A DNA stretch of 64,000 nt from an uncultured Lactobacillus sp. (GCA_905204935.1 CAJLBJ010000001.1:124001-188000); one strand, 5' to 3'; counted from the first letter of the stretch, positions 1 to 8,737 are shown. The notes: a model not told the origin generated them from the letters alone. Made by a program: numbers and translations.

Positions 1-725
1 TGAACTAAACTAGTTGAACCTTTAGGAAAAGCAATCGCTGTGCCATCTGTGTCGCCAACGTCTTTCCATTTTGGATCAAGTGCAACCATTCCATTATTAG
101 CAGCATATGCTTTAGCTGTTGGTTCATCCATCGCAACAGCATCAACCTTATGACTTTGTAAAGCTAAAACTAAATCATTTAACTTTGTCAAACCTTTAAT
201 TTCAACATCGTCTATATTATTTTTAACGATATCATATTGAATTGACCCACTTTGGGCTCCAACTGCTTTACCTGTTAAATCTTTATATGTCTTGTATTTA
301 TTCTTATCAGCTTTATTAATAATTAAATATTGCTTGCTCTTATAATAAATGTCTGAAAAATCAACACTTTTTTTCCGTTCAGGACTTGGATTCATCCCCG
401 AAATAATACAGTCGATTTTATTAGTTTCTAAAGCTACTAGTAACGAATCAAAATTCATGTTTTTAATTTCAACTTTAACACCAATATCTTTAGCAAATTG
501 TTTAATAATATCAACGTCCATCCCAACAAACTTGGTTTGGCCATTTTCTTTAACTGTAAATTCATATGGGGGAAAATCAGCACTCATTCCGACTACTAAA
601 GTTCCCTTATCTTTAATTTTTTGTAGTGAGTCTTCTGCTGCATTGACATGTGACCAATTAAATAATGGTAACAAGCAGACCACAAAAGTCACCATAAATA
701 ATATTAATTTTTTTACTTTATTCAT
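1..725 (-). CDS. Amino-acid ABC transporter substrate-binding protein (partial, C-terminus outside window)
   Basis: Periplasmic-binding-protein type II family, a secreted or membrane-anchored receptor that delivers a polar amino acid to an ABC importer. The first 241 codons are in the window and the rest lies beyond position 1. The protein starts with a signal peptide (MNKVKKLILF, hydrophobic core, then a likely cut near HVNAAEDS) and has no lipobox cysteine. Mature features are KIKDKGTLVVGMSADFPPYE, the VGMDVDIIK segment and SGMNPSPERKKSVDFS, all typical of glutamine/cystine-type receptors. Start ATG at 725 has GGGAGAAATTGTTG upstream and a strong promoter at 763-791. The permease and ATPase are not visible here. 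Substrate cannot be assigned. Confidence 0.9.
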   Translation of the reverse strand, partial: MNKVKKLILFMVTFVVCLLPLFNWSHVNAAEDSLQKIKDKGTLVVGMSADFPPYEFTVKENGQTKFVGMDVDIIKQFAKDIGVKVEIKNMNFDSLLVALETNKIDCIISGMNPSPERKKSVDFSDIYYKSKQYLIINKADKNKYKTYKDLTGKAVGAQSGSIQYDIVKNNIDDVEIKGLTKLNDLVLALQSHKVDAVAMDEPTAKAYAANNGMVALDPKWKDVGDTDGTAIAFPKGSTSLV

Positions 726-762
726 CAACAATTTCTCCCTTTTACTTTACTAATGCTATTTG

Positions 763-791
763 AGTATACCGCAACGAAAAATTTCATGCAA
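763..791 (-). promoter_or_regulatory. Promoter of the ABC binding-protein gene
   Basis: Reading the minus strand, TTGCAT (786-791) and TATACT (763-768) are separated by 17 bases, close to sigma-A consensus, about 40 bases before the start codon at 725. Confidence 0.65.
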
Positions 792-871
792 GTATTTTTT
801 ATAATATTCACGTTTTATTTTGTAAAAATGCATAATTATAATTTATATACAAAAATAAATTCATTTAGAAA

Positions 872-900
872 TTGAAAAATCTATTCGAAATTGATATGCT
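872..900 (+). promoter_or_regulatory. Promoter of the 48-residue orphan gene
   Basis: TTGAAA (872-877) and TATGCT (895-900) with a 17-base spacer, 34 bases before the ATG at 934. Confidence 0.6.
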
Positions 901-933
901 TAAGCTAAAATAACAAATAAAGAAGGTGAGTTT

Positions 934-1080
934 ATGGGATTAAAGATTAATCGTCAAACCGATTTAACCGAGCTATTTGATCAATTTGCTATTGATCCGT
1001 TAACTAAAGAAAAGCAAGTAAAACAACCTCAAGAAAATAAAGATGATAAAACTAAGCAGACTAAAGAAACCAAAAAATAA
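934..1080 (+). CDS. Small conserved-type protein, 48 residues, function unknown
   Basis: A complete 48-codon gene with its own promoter, an AGAAGGTGAG ribosome binding site three bases before the ATG, and a hairpin terminator right behind it. The first half (MGLKINRQTDLTELFDQFAI) is amphipathic and looks folded; the second half is a low-complexity, highly charged K/Q/T/E tail ending KETKK. The layout resembles the small uncharacterised Lactobacillales family annotated as SPJ_0845-like, but that is from memory of its general pattern, not a search. No catalytic motif or membrane segment is visible. Cytosolic location is likely. No function is proposed. Confidence 0.75.
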   Translation: MGLKINRQTDLTELFDQFAIDPLTKEKQVKQPQENKDDKTKQTKETKK

Positions 1081-1094
1081 TCTGTTTATTAAAT

Positions 1095-1171
1095 AAGCCT
1101 CTCCTTACTAATTGTAAAGTTATTTCCCATCACGAGAAAAAACTTTACTTTTTAGCAAAGAGAGGCTTTTT
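1095..1171. terminator. Two-tier hairpin terminator, probably bidirectional
   Basis: Outer stem AAGCCTCTC (1095-1103) pairs with GAGAGGCTT (1160-1168), followed by T residues. Inside it lies a second perfect 8-bp stem, GTAAAGTT (1114-1121) with AACTTTAC (1141-1148). It separates the convergent orphan gene and mazG-like gene and could serve both. Confidence 0.75.
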
Positions 1172-1173
1172 AA

Positions 1174-1473
1174 TTAATTTTTAGGAGAAAAACCGTTTGG
1201 ATAACGTTTATTCAAAGTTTCGATATTATTTTGTGCAACTTCATCAAATGGAATATCTGCCCATTGTGCGATTTGCGAAAGATACCATAAAACATCTCCC
1301 ATTTCATGAATCAATTTATCACGATCAAGCTTTTTACCTTTAAAAGTATAATCTTTAATTAGATAAATTAATTGTCCTGTTTCTCCTGAAAGACCTAAAG
1401 CACAATTAGTCAATACCTGTTCATTACCATACAATGTCCGATTTGCGGCTTCTTGATATTCATTAAATTCCAT
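1174..1473 (-). CDS. MazG-like nucleotide pyrophosphohydrolase
   Basis: A 99-residue single-domain all-alpha NTP pyrophosphatase. The family hydrolyses (d)NTPs to NMP and pyrophosphate and is thought to clean the nucleotide pool. The metal-binding E-x-x-E...E-x-x-D pattern is visible in GLSGETGQL and HEMGDVLWYL. The ATG overlaps the stop codon of the upstream engB by one base (TAATG), so the two genes are co-translated. Short MazG-like proteins of this kind are common in lactobacilli, but the substrate cannot be read from sequence. Confidence 0.85.
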   Translation of the reverse strand: MEFNEYQEAANRTLYGNEQVLTNCALGLSGETGQLIYLIKDYTFKGKKLDRDKLIHEMGDVLWYLSQIAQWADIPFDEVAQNNIETLNKRYPNGFSPKN

Positions 1474-2072
1474 TAATTTTCCTCCTGTAATCCTGTCATT
1501 TTTTCAATCCATTGCCAAACTTCTTGTTTGCCGGTTTTATCGACCGAAGAAAAAAGAATCAAATGATCTTTAGCTGTTAACTTTAATGCTTTACGAATTG
1601 TACTTTCACATTTATTATGTTTACCTCTTGGAATCTTATCTACTTTAGTTGCAACAACTAAAATTGGCAAATCATAATAATGCAAAAATTCAATCATTTG
1701 TTTATCCAACTGTGTAGGTTCATGCCGTGCATCAACTAAAGAAACAACTCCACATAGTTGTTTTCTTTGTGAAAAATATGTCTCTAACATAGCAGCCCAT
1801 TTTTCACGCTCTTTTTGCGATACCTTAGCATACCCATATCCAGGAACATCGACAAAATATAGCTTCGATTCAATATTGTAAAAATTTAAAGTTTGCGTCT
1901 TTCCAGGTTGACTAGATGTACGCGCTAAATTTTTACGATTAATTAATGTATTAATTAAAGACGATTTACCAACATTTGAACGTCCTGCTAAAGCAATTTC
2001 TGGATAACCTTGTTCAGGATATTGTTCTGGTTTTACCGCACTAATCGTTAACTCAACATTATGAACTTGCAT
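1473..2072 (-). CDS. engB: Ribosome biogenesis GTPase YsxC/EngB
   Basis: Circularly unpermuted TRAFAC GTPase of 199 residues, the normal family length, required for late 50S subunit assembly in Gram-positive bacteria. Motifs: G1 GRSNVGKS (residues 30-37), G3 DVPG (75-78), G4 TKVD (142-145). The N-terminal [13 protein letters not shown] leader and the GYGYAKVS segment after G3 are diagnostic for EngB. In many Firmicutes engB follows clpX; here the upstream neighbour is rpmF behind a terminator, and the partner downstream is a MazG-like gene that overlaps by one base. Confidence 0.96.
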   Translation of the reverse strand: MQVHNVELTISAVKPEQYPEQGYPEIALAGRSNVGKSSLINTLINRKNLARTSSQPGKTQTLNFYNIESKLYFVDVPGYGYAKVSQKEREKWAAMLETYFSQRKQLCGVVSLVDARHEPTQLDKQMIEFLHYYDLPILVVATKVDKIPRGKHNKCESTIRKALKLTAKDHLILFSSVDKTGKQEVWQWIEKMTGLQEEN

Positions 2073-2153
2073 TTGTTTACTCCTTTTTCAAATTACAATT
2101 AATTTTACCACACCTAGCACTAAACTTCCTCAAAAAATATGTAATCACATCAT

Positions 2154-2191
2154 AAAAAATAGCATCTCTCATCCAAGATAAGAAATGCTAT
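2154..2191 (-). terminator. Terminator after rpmF
   Basis: On the minus strand an imperfect stem built on ATAGCATTTCTTA and TGAGAGATGCTAT is followed by a run of six T. A shorter GC-rich hairpin (2212-2224) lies just upstream of it. Confidence 0.7.
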
Positions 2192-2244
2192 CAGGCTCAC
2201 AAAAAATCAAAGGGCCATGGTCCCTAAGATAGTTTGGAGATTAA

Positions 2245-2421
2245 TTATTTAACTTTGACAACTTCCTTGTCGCCATAGAAGCCACAGCTTGGGCATACGT
2301 GATGAGATTTTCTCAATTCACCACAGTTAGGGCATGCGCTCATGCCAGGCACTTGAAGCTTGTAATGTGTACGACGTAATCTCTTACGTGTCTTAGATGT
2401 TCTACGTGCTGGTACTGCCAT
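2245..2421 (-). CDS. rpmF: 50S ribosomal protein L32
   Basis: A 58-residue protein starting [20 protein letters not shown], the universal L32 signature. The zinc-binding form is present: CPNC at residues 30-33 and CPSC at 43-46. This is therefore the C-plus type, which needs zinc. The gene sits behind yceD (DUF177), the classic yceD-rpmF pair found across bacteria, with a gap of 86 bases, and is followed by a terminator. It has an AGGAGGTGCC ribosome binding site. It is short enough to be missed by length-filtered gene calling. Confidence 0.97.
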   Translation of the reverse strand: MAVPARRTSKTRKRLRRTHYKLQVPGMSACPNCGELRKSHHVCPSCGFYGDKEVVKVK

Positions 2422-2507
2422 TAGTAGGCACCTCCTTTTTACTCTTTAGCAAAGTAATTCAACAAGAAAATTTTAAGTTTTTCGCATTAAATTTGCAAGC
2501 TTTAAAT

Positions 2508-3047
2508 TTATTCAGAATCACTAAATAAGTCTTTAAGCTTGGCTAAACGCGGGTCAACTTGTTTTTCTTGTTGGTCTTTTAACTGATCTTCATAAACAAC
2601 GTTCCAATCATTACCACTTGGTAAAATCGCATCTTCGCGCTGTTCATCTGCAGTTAAAACCTGCATAGGAATCTGTAACAAAATGTTATCTTCCACCACA
2701 CTATTTAGATCTAAGATATCGTCATCTAATACAATAACAACATCTGTGTCTTCAAAGCGTGATAAATCTTGATCATGACGACTGACATAATGTTCAGTCA
2801 AATCAAAGTCCAAACAAACATCAGCTGGTTTTAGAGAACGTGTTGAAGGTAACGTTACTTTGACTTTAACACGCATATAGCCTAAAACACCTAGTTCATC
2901 AACCGAGAACATTCCTTTAACCTCAGCACTTGAAACTGCAATAATATCAGCTTGGCGCGCTTTTAGATTATCTTGAACGTCAAGAGTGGTTTCAAATTGG
3001 ATTGGGTTAGCACCTGCCTGGCGCAATTCATTCCATGACCATTTCAT
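2508..3047 (-). CDS. yceD: YceD family (DUF177) 23S rRNA accumulation protein
   Basis: 179 residues, normal for the family. YceD proteins are needed for normal 23S rRNA levels and in plants and bacteria are linked to 50S assembly. The N-terminus MKWSWNELRQ and the central DVCLDFDLTEHYVS strand region fit Firmicutes members. No cysteines or enzyme motifs are apparent. It is directly upstream of rpmF, the conserved neighbour. The molecular mechanism is not established. Confidence 0.88.
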   Translation of the reverse strand: MKWSWNELRQAGANPIQFETTLDVQDNLKARQADIIAVSSAEVKGMFSVDELGVLGYMRVKVKVTLPSTRSLKPADVCLDFDLTEHYVSRHDQDLSRFEDTDVVIVLDDDILDLNSVVEDNILLQIPMQVLTADEQREDAILPSGNDWNVVYEDQLKDQQEKQVDPRLAKLKDLFSDSE

Positions 3048-3137
3048 GCTATATTCCTCCTAATGCAACAAGATTGATTATACAATCATGAAAATACTTT
3101 GTCAATGGTTTTTCCTTGACACCTTTAGTAAAACCGC

Positions 3138-4289
3138 TCAATTCACGCCGTCAATCCTAATCGGTGCTCGTTTCAAATCTTGTTCTTGTCCATTAACCAA
3201 TTGATAAAGTTTCCCAGCACGATAATCAACTCGCAAACGTTTATTTTTATCTTTTTGACTAACTTTAGTATATAAACTATACTGTAAATTTTTCTTTACT
3301 TGATTTAAATAAGTCTGCCCTTTGGCACTAAAACCTAATAAACGCATATACGGCGCTTCATTATATTCTATGACTTCAGCGGGCTTTAAATTAACTAAAA
3401 TCGCTTGTGCTAAACGACTCAAACGTGTATAAGTAAACCGCTTAGATTTAACGGCTTTTAACCACTCGTCAAACGTTGCTTCAGGCAACAATTGTGCTTG
3501 TTGTTGTAAACGATACTCGATTCCTTCTGCCATGCCATAAATTTCGGCTAACTCTTGTGGCGTCTTAATTAACAAACTGTAACGTAAGTAAGGCCAAAAA
3601 TCATCCCAACTAACTAATCTTTGGTTGCATAAATCTTGATATGTGGCCTCAGGAACATACTGTGAAATGCTAGCAACATTTTCAATAACATTTGCTCTAA
3701 TCGCCGAAGCACTGGCAATTGCTTGACCTTTTTTTAAATCGCGTTCGTGGTAATTAGCACCCAATCTTTGAATCGGATTGAGTCTTAGTGGTTCGCCTAA
3801 AGAATAATTTGCCTTGGCATAAGCTAGTCCTAAAACGTCATTAGGTTGCGAAAGATCATGCCCAATTTTCGCAGCAATCGCCTTTTGAAATGAAGCAGCA
3901 TATGATTGATCATACTTATTAAATTCACCATACACCTCATGCACTAAGCGCGCATAATTCATAAAATCATACTCTGCATGTTCTGCACCAAAAAGCAATT
4001 CACTAACACCTAAATCTGCTAGTAAACGAACAGCACCTAAAGCAAAACGATCCGCTGGTTGAACACATGCTACCATCGGAACTTCAATCACTAAATCAAC
4101 ACCGTTTTGCAAAGCTTGTTTTGCACGGGTCCATTTATCCATAAAGGCTGGTTCACCACGTTGCAAAAAATTTCCGCTCATTGCTACAACAATAATTGCA
4201 TCTGGAAACATTTTTTTAGCCATTGTCACTTGATGTAAATGACCATTATGAAATGGATTATACTCAACGATTATCCCGACAGCTTTCAT
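3138..4289 (-). CDS. tmcAL: tRNA(Met) cytidine acetate ligase TmcAL
   Basis: 383 residues. The family (formerly YlbM) uses ATP to activate acetate and acetylates the wobble cytidine of elongator tRNA-Met (ac4C34). The nucleotidyltransferase fold is shown by GIIVEYNPFHNGHLHQ (residues 5-20), with the HxGH-like catalytic motif, followed by SGNFLQRGEPA and the LGFSAKGQTYL segment near the C-terminus. The gene follows yqeM with a 16-base gap, as in many lactobacilli, and ends the yqeG-led ribosome assembly/tRNA group. Confidence 0.94.
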   Translation of the reverse strand: MKAVGIIVEYNPFHNGHLHQVTMAKKMFPDAIIVVAMSGNFLQRGEPAFMDKWTRAKQALQNGVDLVIEVPMVACVQPADRFALGAVRLLADLGVSELLFGAEHAEYDFMNYARLVHEVYGEFNKYDQSYAASFQKAIAAKIGHDLSQPNDVLGLAYAKANYSLGEPLRLNPIQRLGANYHERDLKKGQAIASASAIRANVIENVASISQYVPEATYQDLCNQRLVSWDDFWPYLRYSLLIKTPQELAEIYGMAEGIEYRLQQQAQLLPEATFDEWLKAVKSKRFTYTRLSRLAQAILVNLKPAEVIEYNEAPYMRLLGFSAKGQTYLNQVKKNLQYSLYTKVSQKDKNKRLRVDYRAGKLYQLVNGQEQDLKRAPIRIDGVN

Positions 4290-4305
4290 CTTTTCGCCTC
4301 ACTCG

Positions 4306-5037
4306 TTACTTTTGACAACAAAAAAACCACCGTGTTGTCTGTTCATCCGGTTGTTTAATACCAAAATCGGCTGTTATTTCAACATTTTTAAAACCTGCCT
4401 TAGCCAATAGTTTTTGGTAAGTTTCCATTGAATAGGTTCTTTCATGATGCTCTTCTTGTAACCGATCATACGCTTTACGTTGCTCATTCCACACAAAAAA
4501 GGTCAATTCATGAACCACACTATGCGGTAAATCATCGGCAAAACTACTCCAAACAAAAGCCTGATCCTCTTGCGTATAGTTATACATATACCCAGGATAT
4601 ATTTTATCTGTTTGGTATGGGGTAATGACATCAAATAAAAATACACCTGTATCACTTAAATGCTCATAAACTTGCTTTAAAGTAGCCAATAATGTCTTTT
4701 CATCTTGCAAATAACAAAATGAATCCGCAAAACACGTAATATTATCAAAAACCGGTAATTCGCTCAAGTCACTCATATCGCCTTGAATCAAGGTCAAATT
4801 AAGCTTTGCTTCGCTAGCATGACTGTCGGCGATAGCTAACATTTGTTCAGACAAATCAAAGCCCCACACATCATAACCCTTTTGTGCTAACATCACCGCT
4901 AAACGTCCCGAGCCACACGCTAAATCTAAGGTTTTAGATCCTTTGATTAGCTTTTTTTGTGCATAAGCCAACCAGTCATCATACATTTTGGGCTCCATTA
5001 ATTCATCATATAATTGGGCAAAAGTCGTGTATATCAT
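4306..5037 (-). CDS. yqeM: Class I SAM-dependent methyltransferase YqeM
   Basis: 243 residues with a Rossmann-type methyltransferase fold. SAM motif I is LDLACGSGRLA (residues 37-47), the acidic loop is GFDLSEQML, and the aromatic DSFCYL stretch fits motif IV. It is the usual third member of the yqeK-rsfS-yqeM cluster and starts two bases after the rsfS stop. The methylated substrate of YqeM is unknown, so only the enzyme class is asserted. Confidence 0.88.
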   Translation of the reverse strand: MIYTTFAQLYDELMEPKMYDDWLAYAQKKLIKGSKTLDLACGSGRLAVMLAQKGYDVWGFDLSEQMLAIADSHASEAKLNLTLIQGDMSDLSELPVFDNITCFADSFCYLQDEKTLLATLKQVYEHLSDTGVFLFDVITPYQTDKIYPGYMYNYTQEDQAFVWSSFADDLPHSVVHELTFFVWNEQRKAYDRLQEEHHERTYSMETYQKLLAKAGFKNVEITADFGIKQPDEQTTRWFFCCQK

Positions 5038-5039
5038 GA

Positions 5040-5393
5040 TTATTTAAGCCATTCAGATACATCTACTAACGGTGCATCTACCCATAATTTTTCTAAATTA
5101 TAAAATTGACGTGTTTCAGTCTTAAAGATATGAACAACAACATCGCCTAAATCCAATAAAACCCAATTAGCAGCATCCTTACCTTCAATATCACGTACTA
5201 TAAGGCCTGCTTCTTGTACTTTTTCTTCAATATTTTCTGCAATCGCCTTTACTTGACGATCTGAAGTTGCCTGCATAATAACAAAATAATCAGCCAAAAA
5301 ACTGATATTTTGCACATCTAAAGCTACAATCTCTTCTGCTCTTTTACTATCTGCCGCTTGCACGACAATTTGTAATAATTTTTTACTATTCAT
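5040..5393 (-). CDS. rsfS: Ribosome silencing factor RsfS
   Basis: 117 residues, the family length. RsfS (YbeB/YqeL, Iojap) binds L14 on the 50S subunit and blocks joining of 30S during starvation. Hallmarks are DYFVIMQATSDRQVKAIA and the C-terminal DLGDVVVHIFKTETRQFYNL segment, which carries the L14-contacting residues. It lies between yqeK and yqeM with 15- and 2-base gaps, so it is part of one transcript. Confidence 0.96.
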   Translation of the reverse strand: MNSKKLLQIVVQAADSKRAEEIVALDVQNISFLADYFVIMQATSDRQVKAIAENIEEKVQEAGLIVRDIEGKDAANWVLLDLGDVVVHIFKTETRQFYNLEKLWVDAPLVDVSEWLK

Positions 5394-5408
5394 TCATTTA
5401 CCTTCTTT

Positions 5409-6002
5409 CTACTTTGCCACCCAATGATTATACGTCACAATTGCTGCAGGATAAATTGTCTTTTTAGTCTCAATCAAATGTTTAAGTGTATGGTAAGTCT
5501 CATATCTTACCGCAGCTTGTAAATCAGATGCTGCAAGCTCTCTGGCCTCTGCTACACCTGGAAAATCACGATTTTCTTCAATATAATCGGCAACATATAG
5601 TATTTGTTCTAAAGTTGTCATCTGTGCAGCTCCCACCGTATGTTTTTCAACCGCACTTAAAATTTCTGCATCCGTAATTTTTAATTCTTGGGCAATCATC
5701 TTAGCTCCAACTACACCATGCCAAATATTGTTATTCCAAGACAATAAATCTTCATCCATATTGTGTTCTTTGATGCAGTTGATAAAGTCTTGATCGCTAC
5801 GTTCCTTAGCATAATCATGTACCAAAGCAGCTACACTTGCTTTTTCAAGCTCACAACCATTTGCCTTTGCTAATTTTACGGCTGCTTTTTCCACTCCACA
5901 AACATGCTTGAAACGTTTAGGGCTCATTGCTTGTTGAACTATTTCTAGCAGTTGTTGTCTAGTTCCTGAATAATATTTGTTAGGATAACTAAGTTCTTTC
6001 AT
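5409..6002 (-). CDS. yqeK: HD-domain hydrolase YqeK (probable Ap4A hydrolase)
   Basis: 197 residues. The HD domain is shown by H33 in FKHVCGVEKAA and the H62-D63 pair in LVHDYAKE, with later metal ligands in WHGVVGA and YVADYIEENR. YqeK proteins of Gram-positive bacteria hydrolyse symmetrical diadenosine tetraphosphate to ADP. The gene overlaps nadD by 14 bases, consistent with coupled translation of the nadD-yqeK pair, which is conserved in Firmicutes. Confidence 0.92.
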   Translation of the reverse strand: MKELSYPNKYYSGTRQQLLEIVQQAMSPKRFKHVCGVEKAAVKLAKANGCELEKASVAALVHDYAKERSDQDFINCIKEHNMDEDLLSWNNNIWHGVVGAKMIAQELKITDAEILSAVEKHTVGAAQMTTLEQILYVADYIEENRDFPGVAEARELAASDLQAAVRYETYHTLKHLIETKKTIYPAAIVTYNHWVAK

Positions 6003-6624
6003 GATATAAGCCTTCTTCTCGAATATATTTTTCTACAGTTGGGGTTACTAAATACTTAATTGAGCACCCTAACGCTACTTTTTTACGAATTTGTGTTGAA
6101 CTGATGTCAAAAATAGGTGCATCTACCCATAAAATAGGATATGGGCTTGTTTTAGCATAACCATTGCGTGTTACACCAACAAAATTGACTAGCTTTACTA
6201 ACTCATCAATTCGATACCATTTAGGCAAGTATTCAACCATATCCCCTCCGATAATGAAATAATAATCATTTTCAGGGTGAAGTTCTTTTAACTGAACCAA
6301 TGTATCGTAACTATAACTTACTCCTCCACGATTAAGTTCGATATCTTCAATTCCAAAACCTGGATTGTCAGCAATACTCAAGCGTACCATTTCTAAGCGA
6401 GTTTGTGCACTGATTGTCTCTTTTGCATCTACATGCGGCGGAACATTATCTGGCATAAATAAAACTTTATCTAACCCCAATTGGCTTTTGACCTGTTCTG
6501 CAATCATCAAATGACCTAGATGAGGTGGATTAAATGTTCCTCCCATCAAGCCAATTTGTTTTTTAGGTAGCATCTGAGCTTGACTTACTTTTGTTTTTGT
6601 ATGATTGATTGTCACATTACTCAC
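5989..6624 (-). CDS. nadD: Nicotinate-nucleotide adenylyltransferase
   Basis: 211 residues. NadD transfers AMP from ATP to nicotinate mononucleotide, giving deamido-NAD. The nucleotidyltransferase motif GGTFNPPHLGHL is at residues 28-39 and the C-terminal ISSTQIRK motif is present. The protein has a 23-residue N-terminal extension ahead of the first strand, common in lactobacilli. The start used is GTG at 6624, with GAGGTG six bases upstream; a second GTG three codons later, preceded by AGGTGAG, is also possible. Confidence 0.95.
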   Translation of the reverse strand: MSNVTINHTKTKVSQAQMLPKKQIGLMGGTFNPPHLGHLMIAEQVKSQLGLDKVLFMPDNVPPHVDAKETISAQTRLEMVRLSIADNPGFGIEDIELNRGGVSYSYDTLVQLKELHPENDYYFIIGGDMVEYLPKWYRIDELVKLVNFVGVTRNGYAKTSPYPILWVDAPIFDISSTQIRKKVALGCSIKYLVTPTVEKYIREEGLYHERT

Positions 6625-6639
6625 CTATGACACCTCTAT

Positions 6640-6951
6640 TTAAAGTTTAGCAACTTCACTAGAATATTTGCGATTTTGCGGTTTGCTTGAACGTTTATAT
6701 AAAACCAATACGCGGCCAATCTTTTGTACAACTTGTATTTGACTGTGTGTTTGAATGTACTCAATTGCTTCATCTTCTTCAACCAATGAATTTTGTAAAA
6801 TATTAACCTTAAGTAATTCATGCTTGTCGATTGCATCGATAACTTGGTTTAACCAATTTTCATCAAGTCCGTCTTTGCCAATTTGAAAAAGCGGGCGCAT
6901 ATCATGTGCTTGCGCTCTTAAATAACGTTTTTGTTTTCCTTTTAAGTTCAT
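6640..6951 (-). CDS. yhbY: CRM-domain RNA-binding protein YhbY/YqeI
   Basis: 103 residues. A single CRM (KH-like) domain that binds pre-50S particles. The start MNLKGKQKRYLRAQAHDMRP and the GxxG-like QIGKDGLDENW loop are family signatures. It sits between yqeH and nadD, as in Bacillus and lactobacilli. The tail after KPQNRK is basic and probably flexible. Confidence 0.94.
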   Translation of the reverse strand: MNLKGKQKRYLRAQAHDMRPLFQIGKDGLDENWLNQVIDAIDKHELLKVNILQNSLVEEDEAIEYIQTHSQIQVVQKIGRVLVLYKRSSKPQNRKYSSEVAKL

Positions 6952-6961
6952 CTTTTCTCTC

Positions 6962-8086
6962 CTAAATCATCGCTTTACGTAAGACAACGGCCACTCCTTT
7001 AGGTGCCCAACCAGCTACTACACAACCTGCTTTAACAGTAATCCAACCCAAACCAGCAAAAACTAAATCACTTTTTTGGGTAACTTTAAATTCATATCTG
7101 ACTAATTCTGGAAAATGCTTCATTTCATCTGAAGTTGGTGGTTGCAATAAGCTTCCTGCATGTTTTTGATAAAATTCTGTTGCCTTTTGTGTCTTAGTTC
7201 GATGAATCATCAAATTATTTTCTAAATAAACAGTAACTCCGTCTTTCTTTTGACTAGTACTAATCAAATCAAAACGTGCTAATCCTCCTAAAAAGAGAGT
7301 CTGTTCAGGATTTAATTGATAAACCTTAGGCTTGATTTCTTTTTGTGGAGCAGCAATACGTAATTCTTTAGCCGACAAATAATGGGCCATTTGATTTTTA
7401 TGAATAATTCCTGGAGTATCAATCAAGAAATGATCATCATCAAAAGGAATTTCAATTCTATCTAGTGTTGTCCCAGGAAACTTAGAAGTCGTAATCAATT
7501 CACTAATTCCGGTTTTTTGTTTAATAATTTGATTAATCAAAGTTGACTTACCTACGTTGGTAACTCCGACAACATAAACATCTCGGCCCTCACGATATTT
7601 ATCAATCAACGTTAGTAATTCATCGATTTCATGATTTTTCTTAGCACTTGTCAAAACAACATCGATTGGACGTAAGCCTTGGGCATTTGCTTGTTGACGC
7701 ATCCAATCTTTTAATTTAGATCGTTTAACCGATTTAGGAAGTAAATCTTCTTTATTTCCAACCAACAAAACTGGATTATCTGCCACAAAACGATGTAGAC
7801 CAGGAATGATTGAACCGCTAAAATCAAAAATATCAATAACATTAACAATTAATGCGTCTGAATTTCCAATTTGATTTAATAATGCTAAAAAATCATCATC
7901 AGTCAATTGTACATCTGAAACCTCATTATAGTGGCGTAATCTAAAACACCGTTGACAATATAGTTCTTCTGTCTGCAAACCCTTAGCAATAGCTGATTGT
8001 GGTGTATATCCTAGCCCTTTAGGATCTTGGGATTGAATTTTAACTCCACAACCAATGCAGTATAAATCTTGTGTCGTTTCAGTCAT
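6962..8086 (-). CDS. yqeH: Circularly permuted 30S-assembly GTPase YqeH
   Basis: 374 residues. YqeH assists 30S subunit maturation. The permuted motif order is plain: G4 NKED (111-114) comes first, then G1 GVTNVGKST (174-182) and G3 DTPG (223-226). The N-terminal zinc finger has CIGC (10-13) and CQRC (44-47). The start codon lies inside the end of yqeG (8-base overlap), so the two are translationally coupled. Confidence 0.97.
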   Translation of the reverse strand: MTETTQDLYCIGCGVKIQSQDPKGLGYTPQSAIAKGLQTEELYCQRCFRLRHYNEVSDVQLTDDDFLALLNQIGNSDALIVNVIDIFDFSGSIIPGLHRFVADNPVLLVGNKEDLLPKSVKRSKLKDWMRQQANAQGLRPIDVVLTSAKKNHEIDELLTLIDKYREGRDVYVVGVTNVGKSTLINQIIKQKTGISELITTSKFPGTTLDRIEIPFDDDHFLIDTPGIIHKNQMAHYLSAKELRIAAPQKEIKPKVYQLNPEQTLFLGGLARFDLISTSQKKDGVTVYLENNLMIHRTKTQKATEFYQKHAGSLLQPPTSDEMKHFPELVRYEFKVTQKSDLVFAGLGWITVKAGCVVAGWAPKGVAVVLRKAMI

Positions 8087-8612
8087 CTAATGAATGCCCC
8101 CATGTTTTTTTCATTTGTCCTGTCTTTAGTAACTGACGTTTCACGATACCTTCGAAAAATCTATTAATTTTAGTATTCCAAGCATCCGATTGTACCAAAG
8201 GTTTTACCAAAATACTTCGAATATTAGCACTATTAGCCGCAGCTACATCTGTCATTAATTGATCTCCAATTAAAACTACTTCATCATCTCTTAGTGCATA
8301 TTTTTCCTTAGCTAAATTTACGCCTCGTCCAAACGGTTTTAAGGCACGTGAAATAAACGGCAAATCAAATTTAGCTACTGCGCGTTTAACTCTTTGATGG
8401 TTATTATTTGAAACAACAATCACTGGAATTTCATGTTCTTTCATCAATTCCAGCCATTGTTTTAATTCAGGTGTACCATCAGGATTATTCCATGCAATCA
8501 AAGTATTATCTAAATCAGTTAAAATTGCCTTGATTCCATGTGCCTTAATTTGTTCAGGCGTTAAATCATAGACGGACTCGATCATCCAAGTAGGTCTAAA
8601 ATTTGCAAACAT
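8079..8612 (-). CDS. yqeG: HAD-superfamily phosphatase YqeG
   Basis: 177 residues. HAD IIIA phosphatase with motif I DLDNTLIAW (D33, D35), motif II VSNNN and motif III GDQLMTDVAAA. YqeG proteins are the usual head gene of the yqeH-yhbY-nadD-yqeK-rsfS cluster; the substrate in bacteria is unproven. AAGGAG lies eight bases before the ATG, and a promoter is present at 8648-8677, making this the first gene of the ribosome-assembly operon. Confidence 0.93.
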   Translation of the reverse strand: MFANFRPTWMIESVYDLTPEQIKAHGIKAILTDLDNTLIAWNNPDGTPELKQWLELMKEHEIPVIVVSNNNHQRVKRAVAKFDLPFISRALKPFGRGVNLAKEKYALRDDEVVLIGDQLMTDVAAANSANIRSILVKPLVQSDAWNTKINRFFEGIVKRQLLKTGQMKKTWGHSLDD

Positions 8613-8647
8613 AACAATCTCCTTAATTCATGCATTATATATTCTTC

Positions 8648-8677
8648 ATTATAAAGGATTTCACTAAGATTTAGCAA
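8648..8677 (-). promoter_or_regulatory. Promoter of the yqeG operon
   Basis: Minus strand TTGCTA (8672-8677), 18-base spacer, TATAAT (8648-8653). It lies downstream of the rplT terminator and 36 bases before yqeG. Confidence 0.65.
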
Positions 8678-8697
8678 AACAATCCACAATTCTCTGG

Positions 8698-8737
8698 CAA
8701 AAAAGGCTGAGACAACCAAATACTGTCCCAGCCTTTA
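8698..8737 (-). terminator. Terminator of infC-rpmI-rplT
   Basis: Minus strand AAAGGCTGGGACAG pairs with TTGTCTCAGCCTTT (one mismatch, 8702-8736) and is followed by a T run. Confidence 0.85.

Noticed and set aside
1095..1171. Two-tier hairpin as a CRISPR repeat or riboswitch
   Set aside because: It occurs once, has no spacer array and no downstream gene it could control on the plus strand; a terminator is the simplest reading.
6636..6836. A minus-strand frame overlapping yhbY
   Set aside because: It shadows yhbY in another frame, has no ribosome binding site and no recognisable product.
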